Origin: Panulirus ornatus
Lineage: Eukaryota > Arthropoda > Malacostraca > Decapoda > Palinuridae
Reading direction: 5' to 3'
Length of the DNA: 64,000 nucleotides
NCBI RefSeq assembly: GCF_036320965.1
Contig: NC_092225.1
Span: 53,493,868 to 53,557,867 of the forward strand
The notes under the pieces are model-generated. The model ran no database searches. It was not told the DNA's origin and saw nothing but the letters and a program-made list of their open reading frames with translations. Below, piece after piece: positions 11,514-21,693 of this stretch; position 1 is the stretch's first letter, and every line of letters begins with the position of its first letter. The translations under genes and the position numbers were made by a program.

Positions 11514-12917
11514 AGAAAGGAGAGATAGGAAGTATGTTTGAGGAAAAAACCTGGATGTTCTGACTCTGAGTGAAAAGGAAAGGACAAGAGCTAAGAAAGG
11601 AGTAGCATTACTCCTGAAGCAGGAGTTGTGGGAGTATGTGATAGTGTAAGAAAGTAAATTCTAGACTGATATGGGTAAAACTGAAAGTGGATGAAGACAG
11701 ATGGGTGATTACTGGTGCTTATGCACCTGGTCATGAGAAGAAAGATCATGAGAGGCAAGTGTTTTGGGATCAGCTGAGTGAGTGTCAGCAGCTTTGGTGC
11801 ACGAGACAAGGTATTAGTGATGGGTGATTTAAATACGAAGGTGAGTAATGCAGCAGTTTATGGTATAATTGGTGTACTTGGGGTATTCAGTGCTGTGAAT
11901 GGAAAAGGTGAAGAGCTTGTAGAATTGTGTGCTGAAAAAAGATTGGTGATTGGGAACACTTGGTTTAAAAAGAGAGATATGCATAAGTATACGTACGTGA
12001 GTAGGAGAGATGGTCAAAGGGCACTATTGGATTACATGTTAATTGACAGGCATGGAAAGGAGAAGCTATTGGATAATGATATGCTGAAAGGAACAGCTGG
12101 AGGGATGACTGATCACTATCTTGTGGAGGTGAATGTGAAGATTTGTAGAGGTTTTCAAAAAAGAAGAGGAAATGTTGGGGAGAAGAGAGTGGTGAGAGTA
12201 AGTGAGCTTGGAAAGGAGACTTGTTTAAGGAAGTACCAGGAAAGACTGAGTGTAGAATGGCAAAAGATGAGAGCAAATAACATGAGGGGAGTGAGTGAGG
12301 AATGGGATGTACTTAGGGAAGCAGTTATGGTATGTGCAAAAGATGCATGTGGCATGAGAAAGGTGGGAGGTGGGCAGATTAGAAAAGGTAGAGAGTGGTG
12401 AGATAAAGAAGTAATATTGTTAGTGAAAGAGAAAAGAGAGGTGTTTGGATGTTACTTACAAGGAAGGAGTGCAAATTACTGGGAGATGTATAAAAGAAAG
12501 TAGCAGGAGGTCAATAGGAGGGTACATGGGTTGAAAAAGAGGGAAAATGAGAGATGGGGTGAGTGAGTATCATTAAATTTTAGTGAGAATAAAAAGATGT
12601 TTTGGAAGGAGATAAATAATGTACGTAAGACAAAAGAACAAATGGGAATGTCAGTTAAGGGGGCAAGGGGGGAAGTAATAACAAGTAGTGATGAAGTGAG
12701 GAGGTGGATTGAGTATTTTGAAGGTTTGTTGAGTGTGTTTCATAGAGTGGCAGGGTGGTTGGGGTGGTGTGTAAAGTGAGAGGGTCAAGGAGAATGGTTT
12801 TGTTAAGAGAGAAGAGGTAGTGAAAGCTTCGTGGAAGATGAGATCTGGCAAGGTGGCAGGTTTGGATGGTATTGCAGTTGAATTTATTAAGAAAGGGGGT
12901 AACTGTGTTGTTGATTA
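11110..12917 (+). mobile_element. LINE-A copy 5: 5'-complete with duplicated 5' UTR, 3'-truncated
   Basis: Contains the 5' UTR twice in tandem (see 11110-11513), then the endonuclease domain. Recognisable are GAYAPGHEKKDHER-type codons (about 11715-11755) and an open stretch 11778-12401 with VMGDLNTKVSN, the LLDYMLIDR block and the catalytic TDHYLVEVNVKI (SDH-type, Ser to Thr). It continues through the linker (MFWKEINNVRKTKEQMG, about 12597) to the start of RT (AGLDGIAVEFIKKG). It stops abruptly at about 12917 without a 3' UTR, which is unusual for target-primed insertion and suggests a later deletion. Frame breaks occur throughout. Confidence 0.85.
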
Positions 12918-14091
12918 TAATCTTAAACAGCTGCCATGTAAATCTGACTTTCTGCCCTAATGACAAAGTTGTGCACTTTTCAGCAATATATGAGTGACCA
13001 TGACAGGTAATATTTTTTTCCTGCTGTGTTTTTAGGTTACTAGCAACATTTATGGATAAAATATAGAATCATTCATCAGCTGGGAAGTTAAAACATTTTT
13101 ACCAAAATCTTTGCTACTCTAATGGCATGTGACAGGCTCTCTGGAAGACTAATGTACTTGCATGTCACAGCCCATGGGTTAATAATATTTACATAGACAG
13201 ACACTACTTCAGAACTCATAACTTATTTTCTGAGCCTAACAATGAGCTGAATATACACTTCAAATCATTAATATACAGGGTGGAACCCACAGATGGGAAC
13301 TTGGCATGGATCGTCTAGGACCCATGCTTACGTAATCCCCTCTGAAGTTTTGGTACACTTTCTACAGCACACACCTGCATAGTAGCAAATTTTGACCACA
13401 TAAAAAGGACTGGTGTAAGGTTCCTCACAAAATGGCAAAATCACACATAGTGATCCCACATGGAGCAAGAGATGGGTGTAATGACAGTTGTAATAATGCT
13501 ACAAATAATAGTCATCTTAACATCACACATGAAATCTTCAACTTATGACATCCAGAAGTACTTCTAATGTCAACATTTGAGGGCAAAATCAACATTTGAG
13601 GGCAAAACCCATACTGTAAATAGCCAAAGGCAAAGATAACCTTCAGCTGATAGCATATAATCCTGTTAGGTGCACTATCATTTCAGTTAACATTAGAAAA
13701 TACTGCTTCTTAAACAATTATAACAACTGGAGTGCCATAGAATCAAACTAAGTATGCTAGAAAGTTTGAAATGGTTAAGATAACTCAATAAAGAAGTCTT
13801 TTTTTTTCTTAATAAAACAGGACTATTTTGATTCAAATTTAAATTTTTATTAAAGCTAGTTATTTGAAAGTAATGTCTCACACATAAGTATGAATGCTCA
13901 CATGAAAGCAATATTTACCTCCAACTTTATGACTGATAAAGTTAGTTTTCTCAACTTTGTACAAGTCTCACTGCCTAGCAATATGACAGATTTGTACACT
14001 AAAATAACAAGACAAAAATATGGAGAGATCTACAGTGGCAACAATAAAAAACACCATCTGCCCCCCATGTATTTTCAATAGAGATACAAGG
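12918..14091. other. Intronic sequence, nothing recognised
   Basis: AT-rich sequence between LINE-A copy 5 and a dispersed repeat. Short frames only; no exon with splice sites and phase matching the SH3 gene was found. Confidence 0.45.
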
Positions 14092-14690
14092 TTCAGGTTT
14101 ATTGTATGTACAAGCATATGAAGTTCCCTGACTGAAATCACTGTATATCTGGTTGCTGAGACTAACGTTTCTAATGGTGTGGGCACCATCAACCTGCCTC
14201 AGTGTGCCTTAAGCTATCTTGAGGGAACAATGTTCTTCCTTTACTCTCTCTGGCTGCCACTTCCTTTTGGGAATTTCACTTCTGGGTGCTGAATTTCTTT
14301 CATCTGTGCTTCAACATGGATGGCTCTTACCTTTCTAAGGAAAAGAAAGCCTAATTTCTTATCTGAATTGAACCAAATGTGGGTACATGTTTGACTTCTA
14401 GGTATTCTGGGTGCTCAGAATGCATGACAAAGCAGGTGCTTTCTGCAACACCTCATTCAGGAGATCAAGATGCCATGGACCTAGAATACTTCAGGAACCG
14501 TTCTAATAATGTCATTCCCCAGATGTCTGCATATGATAATCAAGGCAAACAGTGAGATAATAAAGTACTAACACATAATTGTGTAATCAAAGCCAACAGA
14601 GAGATGATAAATTACTAAAATGTGTGAAATCGCATTTGAAAATGTATGAGGAGGCAGACATGATTTTTTGTTGACATGTACCTTGACATG
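14092..14690. repeat. Dispersed repeat family 1, copy b
   Basis: Same-orientation relative of 2637-3180. Shared blocks are GTTTATTGTATG, GTTTCTAATGGTGTGGGCACC, GCTATCTTGAGGGA, GCTCAGAATGCATGAC and GAAAATGTATGAGGAGGCAGACA. Strongly diverged. No protein recognised. Confidence 0.6.
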
Positions 14691-14964
14691 GCCCAGACCA
14701 CTAAACAAGAGGAACATAAATATAATAAATTCTTGTTTACATGATCAACATTAGAATAAGCTTCAAGGATTTTTCAGACCAGATTTTCTTTATGCTCTTT
14801 ATGCACTGTGAAGAGAAAAGTAACAGTATGGATTCCCTCAAGGGTTGTGTGCACAATCATAATCATCAACACTATCTGATGAATAGAAACTTGTCATTTC
14901 TATTTAGTAGGCATGACCACATACTATACTCATACTATTAGAAGGTGTTCTACACTAAACTCAC

Positions 14965-15064
14965 CTGTACCTCCTGAGTTGATAGTACCTATCGTTGTAT
15001 TGTGGTCTGTGTCCAGTCCCCCTCCTCCACCTTCCATCGAGTTTTGTTCTCGGGGCATTTTTTT
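14965..15064 (-). CDS. Host gene exon 3: post-SH3 Gly/Asn/Thr-rich linker
   Basis: A 100-nt minus-strand exon: 33 codons plus 1 nt. The acceptor TTTTCTGCCATCAG lies just above 15064 and the donor GTGAGT just below 14965. It reads KKMPREQNSMEGGGGG, then a TDHNTTIGT-type stretch ending GGT. The phase-0 start continues the previous exon's NHK as NHK-KKMPRE, a basic run directly after the SH3 domain. The phase-1 end matches the next exon. No domain is recognisable; it looks like a disordered linker. A 5'-truncated LINE-A copy lies about 165 bp upstream of the acceptor in antisense orientation. Confidence 0.75.
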
Positions 15065-15228
15065 CTGATGGCAGAAAATGTCATGAAAATCTATGCATCC
15101 AGTACACTGGCTAAACTTCCAATATATTACAGCAATTTCCTTAGATATTCTAATGTATTTGATGAGAGGCAGGAAATCTGTCAAAAGCAGTTACAATCAC
15201 ACCACCCATGCCTAAGTCTATGATCACG

Positions 15229-15529
15229 ATGGAGTGAAAAAGATTTTGTGTGATCAGGGCCTGAACATGCAGGAGGGTGAAAGGAGGGCAAGGAATAGAG
15301 TGAATTGGATCGATGTGGTATACCGGGGTTGACATGCTGTCAGTGGGTTGAATCAGGGCATGTGAAGCGTCTGGGGTAAACCATGGAAAGCTGTGTAGGT
15401 ATGTATATTTGCGTGTGTGGACATATGTATATACATGTGTATGGGGGTGGGTTGGGCCATTTCTTTCGTCTGTTTCCTTGCGCTACCTCGCAAACGCGGG
15501 AGACGGCGACAAAGCAAGAAAAAAAAAAA
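15229..15529 (+). mobile_element. LINE-A copy 6: C-terminal end and short 3' UTR only
   Basis: Starts at GATGGAGTGAAAAAGATT (DGVKKIL codons), continues through the short-type 3' UTR (AGCTGTGTAGGTATGTATATTTGCG) and the terminal module CTACCTCGCAAACGCGGG, and ends in an A-rich tail. It sits about 165 bp from host exon 3, antisense to the gene. Confidence 0.85.
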
Positions 15530-16123
15530 AAGATCCTCACCCCAGGTCAATATTCTTTATGATGTTTTTATATTTTGCTTATGGTTCTGTCTCTAATTTG
15601 TAAATCCAAAACTTTCAGCCATATTTTAATGACATGTGAATACTAAGGATATATTGGTGAAGGATTTTTCCTTATTTGTAAATCAAACACTTTAAATGTG
15701 TATGACACCCTGGATTACCAATTATACACTCTTTAAGGTTTAATTTTCAAACCTAAACCAAGTCTCTACTTTACCATATACATACAACGCAGTATCAAAG
15801 ATTAAGTAAATTACACTCAATACGATAGCAAAGATTGTGCGAGTTGGAATGCTGGTGTTTACAGAAAGGCCCTTCAAAGCAGTAATAACATGAATCACAG
15901 TACAGGTACATCACCAAATTTCTGGCAACTGATGGCTCAACACCTCCTTTAGTTCGGACAAAATTATGTGAGGGAACATGAAATTACTGCGGCCACCAGA
16001 CTAGTTTACTGGGCAGCCACAGATGGCGTTGTGTGTAAGGCGTGCTTATTTACTGCACTTGTTGGTGGCGATACCACAATTCTGTGAGATTCTTAGTTTC
16101 TTTTGCTTAAATTTAACCTTAGC

Positions 16124-16801
16124 TATGGCTTCTAAGACATATGAGTGTGTCAGCTGTGGTGTCAAACATAAACACCAGTCCATATCGATTTCAAGATATA
16201 GTGGAACTGTTGAAAAAATGGACCGTGGTGTTTTGGTGCATAAGCTGTGTGAAATCTACAGTATTGGGTCATAAACTGTCTATGATATAAAGAAGTAAAG
16301 GGAGAAAACATTGAAATTCTATGCAGACAGTGATTCCAAGGAGCAAATGATGATTAGAAAAACTAAGAAAGATGGTAAGAGTACTGAGCACTATCGAGTG
16401 ATGATGGAATGGTTTTGAAAATGTCGGAGTGATGGAGTGGACTTGTCAGGTAGCATGATAATGGACCAGGCTAAGTTCCATAAAAAACTTGAATTACAAC
16501 ATGAGCATGAATATAGTAAAGGATGGCTTCAAAGATTCAAGAAGTGTAATGGAATTTCCATGAATAAAGTGTGCGGCGAAGAGCGGTCTGTAAACCATAA
16601 AGGAGCTGCCAAGTTTGTGGACAAATTTACGAAACTCGTAGCTGATGAGCACCTCAGTCCTGAGCAGGTGTATACTGAAGATGAAACTGCATTATTCTGG
16701 TGATGCACACCTATGAAAACACTAACAATAGAAGATGAAGAAGACCCCACAGGATTCAAACAATCTAAGAACAGACTTACCATCTTAGGGTGCTCAAACA
16801 T
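16124..16801 (+). pseudogene. Decayed Tigger/Jerky-like transposase, N-terminal CENP-B-type DNA-binding region
   Basis: Pieces in shifting frames match the CENP-B/Tigger order. First is a helix-turn-helix, SISRYSGTVEKMDRGV then LVHKLCEIYSIGS-stop-TVYDIKK (16170-16300). A second DNA-binding block follows: LSGSMIMDQAKFHKKL and EYSKGWLQRFKK (16440-16545). Then comes KLVADEHLSPEQVYTEDE (about 16640-16685), holding the first catalytic Asp in DETALFW, then a TGA, and PTGFKQSKNRLTILGCSN to about 16801. Stops at 16272 and 16702 and at least one frameshift disable it. The remaining catalytic Asp residues are absent. Family assignment is by recognition of these blocks. Confidence 0.8.
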
Positions 16802-16818
16802 TTAATATTTGTTTAATT

Positions 16819-17443
16819 TAAATGGGTATGTTTGAAGGAATAGTGGTTCCAACAATGTTGTATGGTTGCGAGGCGTGGGCTATGGATAGAGATGTGCGCA
16901 GGAGGATGGATGTGCTGGAAATGAGATGTTTGAGGAAAATGTGTGGTGTGAGGTGGTTTGATCGAGTAAGTAACGTAAGGGTAAGAGAGATGTGTGGAAA
17001 TAAAAAGAGCGTGGTTGAGAGAGCAGAAGAGGGTGTTTTGAAATGGTTTGGGCACATGGAGAGAATGAGTGAGGAAAGATTGACCAAGAGGATATATGTG
17101 TCGGAGGTGGAGGGAACGAGGAGAAGAGGGAGACCAAATTGGAGGTGGAAAGATGGAGTGAAAAAGATTTTGTGTGATCGGGGCCTGAACATGCAGGAGG
17201 GTGAAAGGAGGGCAAGGAATAGAGTGAATTGGAGCGATGTGGTATACCGGGGTTGACGTGCTGTCAGTGGATTGAATCAAGGCATGTGAAGCGTCTGGGG
17301 TAAACCATGGAAAGCTGTGTAGGTATGTATATTTGCGTGTGTGGACGTGTGTATGTACATGTGTATGGGGGGGGGGTTGGGCCATTTCTTTCGTCTGTTT
17401 CCTTGCGCTACCTCGCAAACGCGGGAGACAGCGACAAAGTATA
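16819..17443 (+). mobile_element. LINE-A copy 7, 5'-truncated, nested in the Tigger remnant
   Basis: Begins at AAATGGGTATGTTTGAAGG (MGMFEGIVVPTMLYGCEAW) and is open over 16822-17256, encoding the C-terminal domain with RRRGRPNWRWKDGVKKIL. Short-type 3' UTR, then AGTATAATAATAAAAAATAA tail. Very similar to the 43-50 kb copies, so recent. It post-dates the Tigger element. Confidence 0.87.
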
Positions 17444-17764
17444 ATAATAAAAAATAATAAATTTCTAGCAGTCCATGGTATACTTTAGACACATGGAAGA
17501 TGTATAATCAGTGGGTTAGAGGCGAGTTGATGAATTATTATTACGTGACCATGGTTGGTCCGGCAAAATGGTTAATCCAGCAAGGCTTTGGAACCAAGAT
17601 TGCCGGAAAACCAGTGGTGTACCTGTATTACTATACAAACCTTACACATTCACATTCATTTAAACCTTTTCATTAATTTTTCTACTTTCACATTTTATAT
17701 TCTAATATGAAACAGCTTCTCCCAACTTAGCAAAGTAGCAACAAAAACAAGCAAACCTTATTGG

Positions 17765-19168
17765 AACACATATACTCTTAATACCTTCCACAGAGCATCT
17801 CTATCAACTCTATAATATGCCTTCTCCAGATCCATAAATGCTACATACAAATCCATCTGTTTTTCTAAGTATTTCTCATATACATTCTTCAAAGCAAACA
17901 CCTGATCCACACATCCTCTACCACTTCTGAAACCACACTGCTCTTCCCCAATCTAATGCTCTGTACATGCCTTCACCCTCTCAATCAATACCCTTCCATA
18001 TAACTTCCCAGGAATACTCAACAAACTTATACCTCTGTAATTTGAACCTTCACCTTTATCCCCTTTTCCTTAGTACAATGGCAATATGCATGCATTCCAC
18101 CAATCCTCAGGCACTTCACCATGAACCATACATGCATTGAATATCCTCACCAAGCAGTCAACAACACACTCACCTCCTTTTTTCAATAAATTCCACAGCA
18201 ATAACATCCAAACCCACTGCCTTGCCAGCTTTCATCTTCTGCAAAGGTTTCACTACCTCTTCTCTGTTTACCAAATCATTCTCCCCTGACCCTCTCACTT
18301 CGCACACCACCTCGACCAAAACACCCCATATCTGCCATTCTATCATCAAACACATTCAACAAACCTTCAAAATACTCACTCCATCCCCCTCTCATTTCAC
18401 CACTACTTAATATTACCTCCCGATTTGCCCCCATCACCGATGTTCCCATTTGTTCTCTTGTCTTATGCACTTTATTTACCTTCTTCCAAAACATCTTTTT
18501 GTTCTCCCTAAAATCTAATGATACTCTCTCACCCCAACTCTCATTTGCCCTCTTTTTCACCTCTTGCACCTTTTTCTTAACCTCTTGCCTCATTCTTTTA
18601 TACATCTCCCAGTCATTTGCACTATTTACCAGCAAAATTGTTCAAATGCCTCTCTCTTTTCTTTCACTAACAATCTTACTTCTTCATCCCACCACTCATT
18701 ACCCTGTCTAATCTGCCCACCTCCCACCTTTCTCATGCCACAAGCATCTTTTGCACAAGCCATCACTGCTTCCCTAAATAAATCTTATTCCTCCCCCATT
18801 CCCCTTACATCATTTGCTCTCACCTTTTTCCATTCTACATTCAATCTCTCCTGTTACTTCCTCACATAAGTCTCCTTTCCAAGCTTACTTACTCTCACCA
18901 CTATCTTCACCCCAACATTCTCTCTTCTTTTCTGAAAACCTCTACATATCTTCACCTTCGCCTCCACAAAATAATGATCAGACATCCCTCCAGTTGCCCC
19001 TCTCAGCACATTAACATCCAAAAGTCTCTCTTTCACACACCTATCAATTAACATGTAATCCAATAACGCCCTCTGGCCATCTCTCCTACTTACATGAGTA
19101 TACTTATGTATATATCTCTTTTTAAACCAGGTATTCCCAACTGCCAGTCCTTTTTCAGCACACAATCT
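17765..19168 (-). mobile_element. LINE-A copy 8, internal fragment (endonuclease end to RT palm)
   Basis: On the minus strand it runs from CAEKGLAVGNTWFKKR (about 19160) through the SDHYFVEAKVKI catalytic block, KMFWKKVNKV, AGKAVGLDVIAVEFI and the fingers to the codons just after RT motif A (near 17765). Both ends are truncated: no 5' UTR, no 3' UTR. Several frameshifts. At its upstream end it abuts a CR1-like fragment. Confidence 0.85.
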
Positions 19169-19174
19169 GACATA

Positions 19175-19640
19175 TTACCTTATTTGAATGTCAATGTTAG
19201 ATTGGCAAACTTTCACCCCTCTGGAACTTTTCTGCAGCAAGTGATTTATGGAAAAATGCAGTAAAGGGCTTTACTGTCTCATTTTAGTCTCTTTCTTTGT
19301 CCTTGGATGAAATCTGTCGGGGCCAGCTGTTTCGTTTCCCTTCATTCCATTGACTGCTGATAGTATGTCTTCAACTTTCGTCAAAATATTACAAAAATTT
19401 CTCCTCTCTTATGAATGAAACTTGATTCAGGACACAAACTGTGTCTCTGATCCTAAATACGGATGTAAAACAAACACTTATGATTTTTGCCATGACTTTA
19501 TCATCTTGAACTAAGTCATCGTTTTCTGTAATTAATGGACCAAGTCACTGGGTAAAGACTCTCTTGTTTCTAACTTAAAGATTAAGAATTCATGTTTCCT
19601 TTTACTATTTTTGGCAATGTATGCATTATTTGCTATTTTT
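19175..19640 (-). mobile_element. CR1/Jockey-like LINE fragment (RT N-terminal region)
   Basis: Minus-strand translation in broken frames gives a TSVFRIRDT block and then ILTKVEDILSAVNGMKGN followed by ETAGPDRFHPR. This is the K-(S/A)-x-GPDGIHPR signature at the start of the CR1/Jockey RT, followed by an LLHFSINHLL-type helix. Stops and shifts are frequent. It is unrelated in sequence to LINE-A. Confidence 0.6.
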
Positions 19641-19644
19641 GGCA

Positions 19645-20506
19645 ATATATGCATCAGTTGCTAAGTCCAATAAGTACTGAAACCAAAGCCAACCCTCTAC
19701 AGTAAAGACCCACAACCCATTCCACAGCTTACTTTACTTCCAAAGCTGCGGCTCAGCCCACAGACCTGCAAGTTAGCCCCTAAGAAAGGAAAGAAATACA
19801 GATGATGATGCACGTGAAAAGGAGGAAATGAAAAGAAAAGGATAGTGATAATGAGAACTGTAAAGAGTGAAGCTACAGAACATAAACAGAAAAAAGTAGA
19901 AAATTTTTGACAAGTTAAAAGAAAAACAAAACAAAGCGGCAGATAAGTATCCTGAAAGTGAAATGTAAAAACAAAAATGAAATTCAATGATGGCAAAAAA
20001 TAAAAGGAAAGTGAAAAAAATGAAGACACACAAATAAGACAAGAGACAAGATTTCAGAAATATAGACAATATCTAAGAGGAAAATGCAGATTACTGATAA
20101 AACTGGAAGAAATAAAGGAATTTGGTCCAATAATCATATGGTTTGGTGACTTTACCTTCTATTTCATGGGTGAAACGAAAGAGATGCAAAGATACATCGG
20201 CAAGTGAAGAAAAAAAATAGACTGGCAGATGAAAAAGAACTGTTGCAAAGACTAACTAATCTTTGCAAGTCATTTTACCTCAAACATAAACTACAGATTG
20301 ACAAGAGAGAACAACACAATACACCTTATTATTGCAAATATCATTTCTTAATGAGGAAATAATGAAACATCATACATGAGAACTAAGAATGAATGAACAT
20401 AGTCATACAAAACAGTGACAGGAACCCAAAGTTACTATTCCTATGAATGAACAAAGCAAAAGTTATGAGATCAAGGATCAGACCCTTAAAACTTTTTACA
20501 AGTGGT
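19645..20506. other. Intronic A/T-skewed sequence, nothing recognised
   Basis: Very A-rich on the plus strand from about 19780 to 20400. The long Phe/Ser-rich minus-strand frames reflect base composition. No repeat family or exon recognised. Confidence 0.45.
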
Positions 20507-20517
20507 AATATCAATAG

Positions 20518-20902
20518 AAAGGGAGCTGTGGTTTCAGTGCATTATACAATGACAGCTAGAGACTGAGTGCGAACAAATGTGGCCTTTGCTGTCTTTTCCT
20601 AGCGCTACCTCGCACACATGCGGGGGAGGGGGTTGTCATTTCATGTGTGGCGGGGTGGCGACGGGAAATGAGTAAGGGCAGACAGTATGAATTATGTACA
20701 TGTGTATATATGTATATGTCTGTGTGTGTATATATATGTATACGTTGAGATGCATAGGTATGTATATGTGCTGTGTGTAGACGTCTACGTATATACATGT
20801 GTATGTGGGTGGGTTGGGCCATTCTTTCGTTTGTTTCCTTACGCTACCTCGGTAAAGCGGGAGACAGCGACAAAGTATAATAAATAATATAAATATAAAA
20901 TA
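20518..20902 (+). mobile_element. LINE-A copy 9: solitary long-type 3' UTR with 11-bp TSD
   Basis: A 385-bp insertion made only of the long 3' UTR. It starts at AAAGGGAGCTGTGG and carries module 1 (TAGCGCTACCTCGCACACATGCGGG), the TATATG-rich spacer and module 2 (ACGCTACCTCGGTAAAGCGGG), ending in a TATAATAAATAATATAAATA tail. Direct repeats AATATCAATAG at 20507-20517 and 20903-20913 mark the target-site duplication, showing ordinary 5'-truncated target-primed insertion. Confidence 0.88.
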
Positions 20903-20913
20903 AATATCAATAG

Positions 20914-21683
20914 ATATTTTATTTTTTCTGCCTGCTTTAATATTTGACTGACTTACTGTACCATTAGTCACGCTTTGAGATCTCTTCCATTGCAAAAAGC
21001 ATGTTGGAAAAAATTCTCCTTTACTTATTACCTCTAAAACCATCATTATAACTACCTGACCAACGATCAGTATATCATGTGTACACAATGAACCCACAGA
21101 AAATACAAAAGATGTTGAATAACCTGAGTGATAAGGAGGAACACATGATATGTATCAGTTTGTGGGGAATTAAAGAACATGAGATATGTGAAGAAACAAG
21201 TGAATCAAAGGGCTGCAAAGGAGGTATCCCCAGTGACATGCTTGTTGAAAAAAGTACATAAGACCTGTGCCTAATTTTTCTTTTATGTAATCATGGAGTG
21301 ATGATTGACTTTGGTAACATTATAGGTAAAGATATTAAATATTTCCAAGGAAAAAATTCATCTCCAATATCTTCCTCGCACATGCCAACCATTTAATGTC
21401 CCAGCATTTATCTTAGAAATGGAAGGTGTAATGTTTCTTAACATATTCATCAACAATGCTTTACTTGTGTATGTAATGTGAGAAGAGTTTGAAGCAAAGT
21501 TCAAAGCAAAGAAACAAACCTTTCAATATCCTTCCCACACTTGCTTGCAAATCTCACCACGTATTGATTTATAGTGTAACAACTGTAATATTTCTAAATA
21601 CAAAGGTAAAACCTCAAGGAAACAGAAAGTATGAAGTGTCAAATGCTTTTGGATATTACATTGTCAAGAATAAGTACAGATAA
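20914..21683. other. Intronic sequence; weak similarity to 27000-27150
   Basis: No coding signal. The stretch from 21060 to 21250 (GATATGTATCAGTTTGTG...GGTATCCCCAGTGAC) resembles 27010-27150 (GATATGTAGCAGTTTGTG...GACATCCCCTATGAC) loosely and may be a fourth old dispersed repeat. Confidence 0.35.
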
Positions 21684-21693
21684 AGAGAATTAG

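Larger units (their letters stand above)
15903..17625 (+). mobile_element. Tigger/pogo-type DNA transposon remnant with TIRs and TA target duplication
   Basis: The left end is TA + CAGGTACATCACCAAATTTC. The reverse complement of the right end is TA + CAGGTACACCACTGGTTTTC. They match over roughly 24-28 bp, extending to CTGGCAAC versus CCGGCAAT. TA flanks both ends, as in Tc1/mariner-pogo insertions. Inside are a decayed N-terminal transposase (16124-16801) and a nested LINE-A copy (16819-17443). The catalytic C-terminal half is missing, so the element is a deleted, dead copy. Confidence 0.8.

Noticed and set aside
19697..20069. Phe/Ser/Leu-rich minus-strand frames that look like membrane proteins
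   Set aside because: They come from an A-rich plus strand; no start context, splice sites or family similarity.
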